Below are positions 34,731 through 44,004 of a DNA stretch of 60,387 nucleotides, piece after piece (the stretch's first letter is position 1; every line of letters starts with the position of its first letter). The position numbers were made by a program, and so were the translations under genes. The notes beneath the pieces are model-generated. The model ran no database searches. It was not told the origin of the DNA and saw only the letters and a program-made list of their open reading frames with translations. Location of the stretch: the NCBI GenBank assembly GCA_013122435.1, contig WYDT01000043.1:1-60387 (forward strand), read 5' to 3'. Source of the stretch: Chloroflexi bacterium AL-N1. GTDB lineage: Bacteria > Chloroflexota > Chloroflexia > Chloroflexales > Roseiflexaceae.

Positions 34731-35255
34731 ATGATTCAACGCTTTATCATAACTACGTTACTTACTGGTATTCCTTTTGGGCTCTTTATGGGACTCTTCT
34801 TCACATTACAGTATGGTTTTTCACCAGGGTTATGGCTCGGCATCACGTGTGGGCTTTTGTTTGGTCTTGCAATGAGTATTTTTGTTGAGGTGCAACGCAG
34901 GAGAATGGCATCTCACGATAGTGTGTTCGAAGGTGAGAAAATCCTCTTGCAAGGCCCTGTCAATCATGTTATGGATGGAGAAGCACGGGGAGGGTGGCTA
35001 ACCCTCACTCCAATACGACTGGCTTTCCGAAGCCATGGAATAAATGTACAAAATAATCCAGTCGACATACAACTCTCAGAGATTGAGAGCGCACGACCTA
35101 TGGCAACTGCAGGCATCATTCCCAACGGATTGGAAATAGCCCAAAAGGATGGGAGATACGAACGGTTTGTTGTCTGGGGGCGTAGGAAATGGATTACACA
35201 CATCACAGAGACTTTGGATACCCAGCACTATCGGTCAGCGCGCTTTAGCCCGTAG
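34731..35255 (+). CDS. two-helix membrane protein with a GRAM/PH-like domain
   Basis: A 174-residue protein with two membrane helices at residues about 5-27 and 32-53 and a short basic stretch (EVQRRRMASHD). A cytosolic domain follows with the strand pattern of GRAM/PH-like folds: KILLQGPVNHVMDGEARGGW, LTLTPIRLAFRSHG, LSEIESARPM, NGLEIAQKDGRYERFVVW. Such domains bind lipids or proteins at the membrane. ATG 34731 has AATATCTGG upstream, a weak ribosome-binding site. It is possibly co-transcribed with the GH114 gene. Confidence 0.6.
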   Translation: MIQRFIITTLLTGIPFGLFMGLFFTLQYGFSPGLWLGITCGLLFGLAMSIFVEVQRRRMASHDSVFEGEKILLQGPVNHVMDGEARGGWLTLTPIRLAFRSHGINVQNNPVDIQLSEIESARPMATAGIIPNGLEIAQKDGRYERFVVWGRRKWITHITETLDTQHYRSARFSP

Positions 35256-35275
35256 TCCAATATTCAAGCATGCTC

Positions 35276-35653
35276 CTACGCATTGGCTTCCCCACCCTCA
35301 GGCCCATAGAAGATAACCCAGACGGCAAAATCATCGGTGAAGTTCTCGAAGCGATGCTCGACGCCAGCCAGTACAAAGAGCACATCACCTGGCTCAAAAG
35401 GGTGGCGACTCGGCCCATTCACAAATTCTCCATGCCCCTGCATCACCACATACACCTCATCCCGTGTGTGGGGCATTTGCAGATCGACACCACGAGGCGC
35501 ATAGATTTCGACCTCCAGGCTGCCGTGGCGTAGCACCGGAGCAAAGCGCTCGTTGTTTGCTCCTGGTAACTGCGCCAGCGCTTCTGCCAACGTGACACGG
35601 CACTGCTTTACCGGAATACTGCTGGAAGTCCCTTGAATCATCTCATCAATCAT
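35276..35653 (-). CDS. small cupin-domain protein
   Basis: A 125-residue single-domain cupin: ERFAPVLRHGSLEVEIYAPRG, then motif 1 around TRDEVYVVMQGHGEFVNG and motif 2 FEPGDVLFVLAGVEHRFENF, with the usual metal-binding Glu/His positions. It could be a small-molecule isomerase, dioxygenase or storage-type cupin; the substrate is not evident. ATG 35653 follows AAAGGATC. It is the last gene of a three-gene minus-strand unit with the methyltransferase 22 bases upstream. Confidence 0.85.
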   Translation of the reverse strand: MIDEMIQGTSSSIPVKQCRVTLAEALAQLPGANNERFAPVLRHGSLEVEIYAPRGVDLQMPHTRDEVYVVMQGHGEFVNGPSRHPFEPGDVLFVLAGVEHRFENFTDDFAVWVIFYGPEGGEANA

Positions 35654-35675
35654 AAGTCGATCCTTTCACCACATA

Positions 35676-36410
35676 TTATGCCGTAACTTTGCGGCCCCCA
35701 AAGATAGCGTGACCAGCGTGCATCCAATACACATCAACATCTGCAAAACCGGCTTGCGCTAACCATTTGAGTTGATCAAACAAACGTGATGGTTTGTCCA
35801 TCGGATCAGGATAGTGATACATGTTCCATTTGTTATTCTGGAAAAACTCAAATGCTGTGGTATTGTTCTCCAAAGTCAGCGCCCGTTGTTGCACGGCTTC
35901 GTCCCATGCCTGTGCAGCAACTGCTACACCATGTTGATCTGCTGGTTGCACCACATCAGCGATCACGAGTGCACCACCGGGCGCAAGCACCGCAAAGATG
36001 TCTTGGTACAAAATCTGTTTCTGGTCGTCGTCAAGATGGTGAATTGCCAGCGATGAGACAACTGCATGGACAGGCTGCTCCAGCGTGCGCCAGTCTTGAT
36101 CCATCAAATCAAACTGGGTAGTGGTAAAGCGTGCGCCATAGTGTGCCAGATTCGCCTGTGCACACTGGAGCATTTCGGGCGAGCCATCGAATCCCTGAAG
36201 CAAACACGAAGGGTAGCGTTCCAACAAGGCACCCGCGAGCAGCCCTTCGCCACAACCAAGTTCAATGACGGTAAACGAATGGTCTGGAGGTGCAATCAGA
36301 TCGCAGATGGTGGCCATCTGCTGTTCACGATGCGGCACAAAGTAACGGCCAAAATCGATAAAAGACTGCGAGTCCTGTTCATCCCATTGTGGCGCTGTTT
36401 TGTCAGTCAT
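35676..36410 (-). CDS. class I SAM-dependent methyltransferase
   Basis: A 244-residue methyltransferase with motif I FTVIELGCGEGLLAG near residue 50, the acidic loop QGFDGSPEMLQCAQANL, motif II AVVSSLAIHHLDDDQK and motif III LAPGGALVIADVVQP. The overall pattern resembles trans-aconitate- or menaquinone-type methyltransferases. The acceptor is unknown. ATG 36410 (MTDKTAPQ) is preferred over ATG 36419 because GGAG lies nine bases before it and would be immediately adjacent to the earlier ATG. It lies 23 bases after the GH5-like gene. Confidence 0.9.
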   Translation of the reverse strand: MTDKTAPQWDEQDSQSFIDFGRYFVPHREQQMATICDLIAPPDHSFTVIELGCGEGLLAGALLERYPSCLLQGFDGSPEMLQCAQANLAHYGARFTTTQFDLMDQDWRTLEQPVHAVVSSLAIHHLDDDQKQILYQDIFAVLAPGGALVIADVVQPADQHGVAVAAQAWDEAVQQRALTLENNTTAFEFFQNNKWNMYHYPDPMDKPSRLFDQLKWLAQAGFADVDVYWMHAGHAIFGGRKVTA

Positions 36411-36433
36411 TGATAGCATCTCCTGTATTGCTG

Positions 36434-38314
36434 TTATCTGCGGCGGATCGTAATCCGTTGTTCGCCGGACTGGGTACTATACACATACACAAGTTGTTGA
36501 TCACTATCGTGCACCGCACGCCCGGAGGAGGCATCAATCGTGTAGCCATCTGGATATTGCATACGCGGCACATAAATCTCGGTAGGTTCACTCCCTGCTG
36601 GATCACACACATAATACAGTTCAAACAGCCCACTCTCACGGTCAAAGCGCATGTGGATTGGTGTGCCTGCCGTGCGCCGTGCATAGGGGCGACAGAAACC
36701 AAGCAACCCACGTGCACCACTATTGACATCATTCACATTGGTTTGCTGGGAACGGCTCCAGATACTGAGATCCTCAGTGTTCCATTGATCGCCCCATTGG
36801 TTATCATTATCGGCCGTATAGTTCCACTGTGTTGCATTGACCAGATTGGCATCTAACGCATTGTAATAGTTAGTGAGTGCCTGAATATGTGGTATAAATG
36901 TACTTGTGGGAGTAAGCTCATAGCCAGCCAGATCATATGGGACTCCAAATTCGCCGATAAGGGTAGGGCAATTGCCCATATGCCTGATTGAATGTTGTTT
37001 GATATCGCCAATCTGCCGAATAAATGCCTTCTGGTTACCATTGGCCCCAAAAGAGATCTTACGAGTAATGACATCAAGAGTAAGCCATGGAAGATAGCGC
37101 TTACTAAACAGCGTCAACCCATCATACCAGTGAGTGGCATTGGCAATGTTGGGCAATTCGTGATCACCCCAAGCCATGCCTGTTGGCCGCAAAATTTCAT
37201 TCTCGACAAACATAATAGCATCAGGAAGGAATTGACGAATGTGCTGTGCAAAAGTACAAATAAATGGTTTCAGGTAATCCTCATCAAAGCGTACTGGTCG
37301 ACCATCAATCAATCGAAAATGTTCTGGTTTCAACAAGATCGGTATGTCATTTTGGATATCCCATATACCGGCTTCGCGCCAGATGTCACTCGCGCCTGCT
37401 TGCCAAACCGTCTGATGATCAGCATTGATCGTCTGATAACCCCCCAGTACTTGAAACATGGCAATCTGACGATAGAACGGCACCTGAACCGAATAACCGC
37501 TGGCCGCTACCATACCCTGAAATCCACTGATGCGAAGACCAGCCAGTGGAGTCAGCACATTTTCGTCGAGTCGCCAACCGATATATCCGCCTGAGGCTTC
37601 GTTGAGACCACCAAACCCGATCACATGTGGCATACTGCGTACCCGTTCCGCCAATTGACACATTGCAGCGATGAAATGCCGTTGTAAAAAGTCCTGAACT
37701 GGCTCACCATTGATATGGACATGTGGTGTAAAATCATTACCACCAAAGAACAAGGTAAACATCGTACTTGCGGCAAAACGATTGGTATTGCTCGCCCAGA
37801 TCATCGGTCGATAATCGTGTGGGTAGCGTCGTTGCATGGTAATTGCGGCCTCGGTTGCATCGAAGGTAGTTGGGTTAAGACCGACCGCCGTGTATGTCCA
37901 GTGTGGCGCACCATCACCACCACTCCAGCGTCCCCACACATCCTGATGGGGGTCGATAAACACATAGAATCCGTAGTCTCCCGCGCGACGAACAATCTCG
38001 GTGTACCAATCCAGATAGGCTGTATCGTATTGTCCTGGGCCAGCATGTTCAATGGCTTCCCATGTTGTTAGCATCCGTAGCACATTAAAGCCCCAAGCGC
38101 GTAAACGGGCAAAATGCTCGTCAGCGTCCTCAAGTGGGAATGGACGGCCAATAAATGAGATATCTGTCGTATGGTCAAGGCTGTCCGGCAGATGAGTTGC
38201 GCCATTGGGTGTGGTAGGAACTTTGTTGCTACCGCCGAGGTTGACACCACGCAAGAGCATGCGTCGTCCGGCCTCGTCGCAGAACCAACCGTCTTGGATG
38301 TGAATTGCTGGCAT
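36434..38314 (-). CDS. glycoside hydrolase family 5-like (endoglycosylceramidase-type) protein
   Basis: A 626-residue protein without an obvious signal peptide. The barrel of a GH5-type cellulase/endoglycoceramidase is visible: LRGVNLGGSNKVP, FNVLRMLTTWEAIEHAGPG, YGFYVFIDPHQDVWGRWSGG, VIGFGGLNEASGGYIG (acid/base Glu region after Asn) and LIGEFGVPYDLAGYE (nucleophile Glu). A C-terminal beta-domain follows (HMRFDRESGLFELYYVCDPA), as in endoglycosylceramidases. It probably hydrolyses a glycolipid or beta-glucan. ATG 38314 follows AGAAGGTACC; an open extension to 38641 runs through repeat DNA and is rejected. It heads an operon with the methyltransferase and cupin genes. Confidence 0.85.
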   Translation of the reverse strand: MPAIHIQDGWFCDEAGRRMLLRGVNLGGSNKVPTTPNGATHLPDSLDHTTDISFIGRPFPLEDADEHFARLRAWGFNVLRMLTTWEAIEHAGPGQYDTAYLDWYTEIVRRAGDYGFYVFIDPHQDVWGRWSGGDGAPHWTYTAVGLNPTTFDATEAAITMQRRYPHDYRPMIWASNTNRFAASTMFTLFFGGNDFTPHVHINGEPVQDFLQRHFIAAMCQLAERVRSMPHVIGFGGLNEASGGYIGWRLDENVLTPLAGLRISGFQGMVAASGYSVQVPFYRQIAMFQVLGGYQTINADHQTVWQAGASDIWREAGIWDIQNDIPILLKPEHFRLIDGRPVRFDEDYLKPFICTFAQHIRQFLPDAIMFVENEILRPTGMAWGDHELPNIANATHWYDGLTLFSKRYLPWLTLDVITRKISFGANGNQKAFIRQIGDIKQHSIRHMGNCPTLIGEFGVPYDLAGYELTPTSTFIPHIQALTNYYNALDANLVNATQWNYTADNDNQWGDQWNTEDLSIWSRSQQTNVNDVNSGARGLLGFCRPYARRTAGTPIHMRFDRESGLFELYYVCDPAGSEPTEIYVPRMQYPDGYTIDASSGRAVHDSDQQLVYVYSTQSGEQRITIRRR

Positions 38315-38449
38315 AGGTACCTTCTTGCAAAGTTCAGAATTCAAAGCGTCCATGATTATCGCATGGGAAGGTATAACCATGCAAAACAGGTCGTCAATTG
38401 TCTGATAAGTGGGCAGCTCTAAGTGATGGTTATCTCTATGGTCTTGGGT

Positions 38450-38553
38450 GTAGCTGCGGTTTGCAACCGTGGCGCTCATGTGTTCAAGGGCGGCTGCAAG
38501 TCGCCGCTCCCACCATGATCTGGGGCATTGTAGCTGCGGTTTGTAACCGCAGT
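38450..38553. repeat. composite intergenic palindromic repeat (REP-like)
   Basis: Two related copies, GTAGCTGCGGTTTGCAACCG (38450-38469) and GTAGCTGCGGTTTGTAACCG (38530-38549), flank a third palindromic block GGCGGCTGCAAGTCGCC near 38489-38505. Each contains a short inverted repeat (GCGGTT-TGT-AACCGC; GGCGGCT-GCA-AGTCGCC). Sequences of this form recur between genes in some Chloroflexota and cyanobacteria, from memory. The block is GC-richer than its surroundings and lies between the GH5-like gene and the PNPOx-family gene. Confidence 0.75.
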
Positions 38554-38562
38554 ACGAGTGCA

Positions 38563-39132
38563 TCAAGGTGAATCCGTCGATTGCTCGTAGAAAAAAGCTC
38601 CGGGAAAATCTAGTGCCACCGCTTTTTGCTTGCCACTCCATCGCTCAATCGTAATCCGATAAACCGAGGTACGCTCAAGTTCTTCTGCAATTGGTGGCCG
38701 ATAATCCTGCCCCGGTCGTAAATGACCAAAATATTTGTCGAGCAACAATTGCAGGGCCCGATGGGCCTCCTGGGTATCTTCGACAACCATAACCTGGCCA
38801 AAAACCGTCACACCGATATACTCAACACTAAATTCAAGCGCGATCTTAGCAGGCAACAGGCGCCCCATTTCACTCACGCTAAAACAGATCGGCTTACTCT
38901 GTTCAACATTGGAACGTGTGCGGCCAAACCGCGCACTATGTGTGTAAATGACATGGGACGGTTCGTCAAACACAAAGAGATTGGTATTCATAAAGGGTTG
39001 CCCATCATTGATGGTAGCAAGCACACCCATCGGCGCACGATGTAAAAAGTCTCGTATCCATGCCTCATCAGTGACCGCACGATCACGGCGGCGTACTGCG
39101 TTGATTGGCTCGGCAACATAGTCTTTTGGCAT
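38563..39132 (-). CDS. pyridoxamine 5'-phosphate oxidase-family (split-barrel flavin-binding) protein
   Basis: A 189-residue split-barrel protein. Family blocks are FLHRAPMGVLATINDGQPFM, TNLFVFDEPSHVIYTHSARF, VCFSVSE-like ICFSVSEMGRLLPA, YIGVTVFGQVMVVEDTQEAH and the C-terminal RITIERWSGKQKAV. Such proteins bind FMN, F420 or heme and include the nitroimidazole-resistance group as well as PNP oxidases. It is not a canonical PdxH, which is longer and has a distinct C-terminus. It lies downstream of a cysteine-hydrolase pseudogene, and that block is divergent from a MocR/PdxR-type regulator that might control it. Confidence 0.85.
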   Translation of the reverse strand: MPKDYVAEPINAVRRRDRAVTDEAWIRDFLHRAPMGVLATINDGQPFMNTNLFVFDEPSHVIYTHSARFGRTRSNVEQSKPICFSVSEMGRLLPAKIALEFSVEYIGVTVFGQVMVVEDTQEAHRALQLLLDKYFGHLRPGQDYRPPIAEELERTSVYRITIERWSGKQKAVALDFPGAFFYEQSTDSP

Positions 39133-39166
39133 CTGTCGTTCCTAACATGATTTCAAATAATAGATT

Positions 39167-39740
39167 TTAGTTGGTATGTTCTTCAACCGCACGCTGCACA
39201 GTCGCCGTATCGATAACGGTTGCAAATTCATTGTGCAGACTGGCAAGCGAGCTGTTGTGAATATCTTCAGCACGATAGTGTTGTTCATCTGGCCCCACCC
39301 GATCAAATGCAGCCGTGGCATCAGCGACGACATACGTGGTAAAGCCAAGATTACCGGGCCATGCGGGTGGTAGTCGACACATAATGATTCGTCGTCAGCC
39401 CCACAATGACAAGGATATCCCAACCGTTGTGTTTGAGTTGCTCCTCCAGGTTCGTACCAATAAACACACTATTGACGTGCTTCTGGATGATCGGTTCATC
39501 CGGTTGTGGTTGGGCAAGCGGCTTAAATTCGTTGCCAGGTTGCCCCGGTCGCAGTGGTGAAGCCGATTCGGATGACATGTGTTGCACGTGAATAACCGGG
39601 CGTTGTATGGTGCGCCATGTCTTGAGCAATAGTGCAATCTATTCTTCGGCATATGGGTTGTTGCGTCGTCCCCGCGATGGATCATCGAATCCCTTTTGTA
39701 CCTCAATCAGAAGTAAAACAGCATTGATCGGAAGTTGCAT
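39167..39740 (-). pseudogene. isochorismatase-family cysteine hydrolase, inactivated
   Basis: The translated pieces cover a complete isochorismatase/nicotinamidase-like protein: INAVLLLIEVQKGFDDPS, VIHVQHMSSESASPLRPG, VNSVFIGTNLEEQL, ILVIVGLTTNH and LGFTTYVVADATAAFD. Three lesions are visible. There is an in-frame TAG after NNPYAEE. The catalytic cysteine expected in the TTNHCVSTT block is tyrosine (NHYVSTT). An extra T after ATG GCC CGG shifts the frame just before LGFTTYVV. ATG 39740 is the family start. The gene is therefore non-functional. It sits between the MocR regulator (divergent) and the PNPOx-family gene. Confidence 0.9.
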
Positions 39741-39851
39741 GACTGTGGCTCTCTTAACATATGACTACTCTCTTGATGATACACAAAAATGGACTGGACA
39801 CAAGAACCATTTGTGATTATAGTAAAGGGACCATTTTCGAGGAGTGTCCTG

Positions 39852-41348
39852 ATGTCAAAGACTGCAATGCATGCACCAATCCCACCTGTACAACTCGATA
39901 CAACAGCGCAGATGCCACTGTATAACCAACTCTACGCCGGTTTGCGCGATGCCATCCTGTCCGGCCAACTAGCTCCGGGCATGCGGCTTCCGGCTACGCG
40001 TGCCCTGGCGTCCGCATTACAGATATCACGTAACACGGTAGTAAATGCTTTTGATCAACTGTTTGCGGAAGGGTATCTCGAGGGGCGTGTTGGTGATGGC
40101 ACCTATGTCACCCGCACACTACCTGATGAGATGCTTCGTGTGGCTCAGAAGCCATCGATAACCACAACCAGGCCAACACAGAGTCGCCATCTTTCCAAAC
40201 GTGGTGAAATATTAGCGGCAACATCAGTAACAACCGAGCGTCAGAAAGGACGTTCGGTTGCCTTTCGACCGGGCATACCTGCCTTCGATGCTTTCCCCTC
40301 TGAGATCTGGTCACGGCTAGCGAGTCGTCGTTGGCGACGACCACCGGGCGATCTGGTGAACTATAGCGATGCAGCGGGCTATCGACCATTGCGCGAGGCG
40401 ATTGCCACATACCTTGGGGCTGCTCGTGGTGTGCGCTGCGTGCCAGAGCAAGTGCTGATTGTGAGCGGTTCACAACAGGGAATCGATCTCGCGGCCAGGG
40501 TATTGCTAGACCCTGGTGATGCTGTATGGTTTGAAGAACCAGGGTACCTGGGTGCACGGGCAGCACTCACAGCGGCAGAGGCACAATTAGTTCCGGTCCC
40601 TGTCGATCAGGAGGGTCTGAACGTTGCGGTTGGTTTAGCACGTTGTTTGAAAGCACATATGGTGTATGTGACACCGTCTCACCAATTTCCGCTGGGGGTC
40701 ACCATGAGTCTGACACGGCGACTAGCTCTGTTGGATTGGGCAGCACATGCTGGAGCGTGGGTGCTCGAAGATGACTACGACAGTGAATATCGCTATGCAG
40801 GTCGACCCCTCGCTTCGCTACAAGGGTTAGACAGTACCGGACGAGTCATCTATCTGGGAACTTTTAGCAAAGTATTGTTTCCATCACTACGCATGGGCTA
40901 TCTCGTGGTACCGCCCGACCTGATCGATCCATTCACTGCCGCACGAGCGATTACCGATCGCCAGGCTCCTGTATTAGATCAAGCCATTGTCACTGATTTT
41001 ATCGAGGAAGGCCATTTTACACGGCATATTCGACGTATGCGTACCCTCTATGCAGCACGACAGGCACTCCTGGTGGAACTGGCCCACCGGGAACTGGCAG
41101 GGTTATTAACGGTGCATCCTGCAGACGCGGGAATGCATCTCGTCGGCTGGCTGGCAGATGGTACAAACGATCAGGTCATTTCGCAGTTAGCCGCCACACA
41201 TGGCGTAGATGCCCCCGGACTATCGGAGTACCATCTTGAACAAGCGCAGCAAAGCGGGATTTTGTTGGGGTACACAGCAGTCGAAGAAGCCGATATACGG
41301 ATCGGGGTGCTGCATCTGGGGAAGGCCCTGTCTACTGCTGTTGTGTGA
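39852..41348 (+). CDS. MocR/PdxR-type GntR regulator with aminotransferase domain
   Basis: A 498-residue regulator. Residues about 15-85 are a GntR winged helix (QMPLYNQLYAGLRDAILSGQ, LPATRALASALQISRNTV, EGYLEGRVGDGTYV). Residues about 130-495 are a fold-type I aminotransferase domain with VNYSDAAGYRPLREAI, VSGSQQGIDL, DDYDSEYRY and the PLP-lysine block GTFSKVLFPSLRMGY. MocR proteins sense PLP or amino-acid adducts and often control vitamin B6 or amino-acid genes. ATG 39852 follows GAGGAG by nine bases. The divergent cysteine-hydrolase pseudogene and PNPOx-family gene are the likely former target operon, an inference from arrangement. Confidence 0.92.
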   Translation: MSKTAMHAPIPPVQLDTTAQMPLYNQLYAGLRDAILSGQLAPGMRLPATRALASALQISRNTVVNAFDQLFAEGYLEGRVGDGTYVTRTLPDEMLRVAQKPSITTTRPTQSRHLSKRGEILAATSVTTERQKGRSVAFRPGIPAFDAFPSEIWSRLASRRWRRPPGDLVNYSDAAGYRPLREAIATYLGAARGVRCVPEQVLIVSGSQQGIDLAARVLLDPGDAVWFEEPGYLGARAALTAAEAQLVPVPVDQEGLNVAVGLARCLKAHMVYVTPSHQFPLGVTMSLTRRLALLDWAAHAGAWVLEDDYDSEYRYAGRPLASLQGLDSTGRVIYLGTFSKVLFPSLRMGYLVVPPDLIDPFTAARAITDRQAPVLDQAIVTDFIEEGHFTRHIRRMRTLYAARQALLVELAHRELAGLLTVHPADAGMHLVGWLADGTNDQVISQLAATHGVDAPGLSEYHLEQAQQSGILLGYTAVEEADIRIGVLHLGKALSTAVV

Positions 41349-41367
41349 AGGCACTAGGTTCAGTGCA

Positions 41368-43995
41368 TTATGTAGGCCGCAGTTGTCGCATTCGATTAAT
41401 GTGATCCATCAAGTTATGTTGAGCAAATAGCCCATGGGCTTGTTGCCACAGCGCCTCTCCCTGTTGGGGGTCACCTTTCGCCAATTCATACAACGCCCAC
41501 TCACGTAATGTAATAGCTTGTAATATATCTGAGTGCAGATCAGCAAACAAACGATTACTCTCTGTAAAACAATGCTGTGCACCAATATGCTCAGGCAATT
41601 GCGCCATCGTTATCCCCAATACACGCCAGGCATCTGCAACCACACCTTGATCGCCAGACTTTTGCGCTAATTCAAGGGCATAACGGGCTTCTGGCAGAGC
41701 ATCGTCAATGTTCTTTTGTCCTGCCAAAGCACGTGCAAGATAGTAATGGGCTGTAGCCGAGGGCGACTGCACATAGGTCGTACAGAGATAGATACATCTA
41801 CGGGCATGGGCCTCTGCGTCTTCATACCGTCCAGTGTCGTTGTAGACTCCCGCCAGATTACGGAGTGTCCAGATCTCCAGTTCTCGATAGCCACTCGAAC
41901 GTGCCATTTCAAGCGCTTCTTCTAACAAATGTGCAGCCTGGGAGAGCTGACAGATCAACCATCTCACCGCACCTTCATTGTTCAACATGATGGCAATACC
42001 AAGTTGGTCATTCATATCCCGATAGATCTGTAATGCCTGTTTTTGGTACTCTATTGATTGAAGATAATCACTTTCAGCCGACAGAGTGGTAGCAATGAGG
42101 CGGGTGCTCGTAGCTATCTCCGATTGGATATTTTTGTTGGTACTGATCGTGAGCGCTTGATCGGCTGACTGCCGGGCCAATTGATACTTACCAAGATGGA
42201 CCAAGATTTGACCTTTGACGATAAGGGCCGCAATATGAGCACCCACATCATTGATTTTTTGAGCAAGAGTGTCGCCCTCCTCAGCATGTGTCAGTGCTAC
42301 GTGATAGTTATGCCGTAATCGATAGATGCGTGCCAATTCGATAGCGGCACGTGCCTGTATGGAAATATTTCCTTGCTGTATTACCAGATCACGTAACGCA
42401 AGGTATAGCTCTTCCGCTTCAGGATACCGTGATTGTTGCTGTAGCCAAGGCCCTAGCTCAAGTGAGAATTGTATGCGTTGCTGGTGATAGTCAGAGAGAT
42501 CTGGCAGGAGGGCCAATGCGCGCTGATAATGGGCAATCGCCGTAGGAAGCGCCTGATGATGTCGAGCATATTGGCCTGCTTGTGTGTACCACTGTGCAGC
42601 TTCGATGGGGTACTGTGCCTGTTCGTAGTGGACTGCAATCTGGGCCGCATACACATCTAGGGTATCGGCATATGCACATGGCAGCCACTGTGCCAGCGCT
42701 AAATGATGGCGCTGTCGTACATCTGGAGCCATACTCGCATAAATCACTTCATGAAGCAGATCATGATGGAAGCGATAGACTTGTGTGTTCGAAGAAGAAA
42801 GCACGTCTGATTTAACCAAAAGACCTTTCTCTTCTAAGGCCATGAGTTGGCCATGAATATCAGAATGCGGAGAAACACCAGGCAGCAACGACTGTAACTT
42901 GAGCGATGACTGAATGGCGACCAAAGCGGTGTCCCAGAACACACGCCCAACCACAGCAGCTTGTTCAAGCACCTGTCCTTCAGCATGTGAGAGCGTGTCC
43001 AATCGTGCCTGAATAACTGCTGTCAGGGTTTCAGGTACCCGCAACTGGGTCAGAGATTGCGGACGAATCTCCCATGCATCAGTGGACGTATCAATGACAC
43101 CATCAGCCATGAGCATCTGGATTAATGCTGCCAGATAGAGCGGATGGCCTTCGGCACGTTCAGTCAGTATTCTGATGAGGTTGGGAGGGACTCCTTGTGC
43201 CGGTTTGAGTAACACTGCGGCAAGACGATAACTTGCTTCTGGTGTGAGATGTTGCAAGTGATGCTGCTGAAGATGGTCTAACGGCTGTTGCCAGATAGTA
43301 ACCTGTTCCAACACGTTTGGCCAAGCTGCTGCCACAACATAGATGGGGGCCATATGGGGAATGACGATAAATTGTGTCAGAAAAGCCAGTGATGCTTCAT
43401 CGGCCCACTGGAGATCATCAATAACAAGAACGAGCGGTGTGTGAGACGCATAGTTCAAGAAGAATTGAGTCAGCGCATTCCAGACCCAGTGTCGTTCAAT
43501 AGCTTCTGCGTGGGTAGCAGGAGCTATTGATGCTTGCGAAAACACCGTATACCCCATACAAGAGCTGATGACTTTGGCAATGGCTGTTGCCGACTCTCCT
43601 AGATAGTCCGTGACAACTGCCGTAATCTTATGCTCTGCTGTTGCTGGCAGATCGTGGCTTTCCAGGTTGAAGCAAGGTGCCAGTATCTGCGCCAATAAGC
43701 CATAGGGCTGATATCTTGTGGTAGCTAACGCAACCCCGGATAAGGGCGTAAAAGGCTCAGGGGAGCTATGAAGCTGGTGTAAAAAAGCATGTAAAAGGTG
43801 CGATTTCCCAATCCCAGATGAGCCAAGTATTAACAGACTATGCAGGGTACGCTGCGTAAGAGTGGTGTACCACAAGCCAAGCATATGTTCAAGTTCTGGT
43901 TCGCGCCCAATGAGTGGAAGCGTTCCTCCAGACAAAGGATTCACCGAATGAAGATTATCAGATGACAACGGATTCTCTGAGTATGGTGCAGACAT
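41368..43995 (-). CDS. large AAA-ATPase/TPR signalling protein
   Basis: An 875-residue protein. Residues about 35-330 form an AAA/STAND ATPase with LIGREPELEHML, Walker A ILGSSGIGKSHLL, Walker B LVLVIDDLQWADEASL and a sensor region. The remainder is a superhelix of about ten tetratricopeptide-like repeats (for example AIAHYQRALALLPD, QSIEYQKQALQIYRDM, DALPEARYALELAQKSG). This is the architecture of MalT/LuxR-type regulators and of adenylate-cyclase-associated ATPases, but no N-terminal cyclase or C-terminal helix-turn-helix is present. It must act through partners or have lost its output domain. ATG 43995 is preferred to TTG 44004. It is convergent with the MocR gene and stands alone. Confidence 0.82.
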   Translation of the reverse strand: MSAPYSENPLSSDNLHSVNPLSGGTLPLIGREPELEHMLGLWYTTLTQRTLHSLLILGSSGIGKSHLLHAFLHQLHSSPEPFTPLSGVALATTRYQPYGLLAQILAPCFNLESHDLPATAEHKITAVVTDYLGESATAIAKVISSCMGYTVFSQASIAPATHAEAIERHWVWNALTQFFLNYASHTPLVLVIDDLQWADEASLAFLTQFIVIPHMAPIYVVAAAWPNVLEQVTIWQQPLDHLQQHHLQHLTPEASYRLAAVLLKPAQGVPPNLIRILTERAEGHPLYLAALIQMLMADGVIDTSTDAWEIRPQSLTQLRVPETLTAVIQARLDTLSHAEGQVLEQAAVVGRVFWDTALVAIQSSLKLQSLLPGVSPHSDIHGQLMALEEKGLLVKSDVLSSSNTQVYRFHHDLLHEVIYASMAPDVRQRHHLALAQWLPCAYADTLDVYAAQIAVHYEQAQYPIEAAQWYTQAGQYARHHQALPTAIAHYQRALALLPDLSDYHQQRIQFSLELGPWLQQQSRYPEAEELYLALRDLVIQQGNISIQARAAIELARIYRLRHNYHVALTHAEEGDTLAQKINDVGAHIAALIVKGQILVHLGKYQLARQSADQALTISTNKNIQSEIATSTRLIATTLSAESDYLQSIEYQKQALQIYRDMNDQLGIAIMLNNEGAVRWLICQLSQAAHLLEEALEMARSSGYRELEIWTLRNLAGVYNDTGRYEDAEAHARRCIYLCTTYVQSPSATAHYYLARALAGQKNIDDALPEARYALELAQKSGDQGVVADAWRVLGITMAQLPEHIGAQHCFTESNRLFADLHSDILQAITLREWALYELAKGDPQQGEALWQQAHGLFAQHNLMDHINRMRQLRPT

Positions 43996-44004
43996 GGCAA
44001 CCAA

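Noticed and set aside
36389..36856. 155-codon plus-strand frame opposite the 3' end of the GH5-like gene
   Set aside because: Antisense shadow with no ribosome-binding site and no motif.
38315..38641. N-terminal extension of the GH5-like protein
   Set aside because: The extension runs through the palindromic repeat and has no family similarity; ATG 38314 has a good ribosome-binding site.
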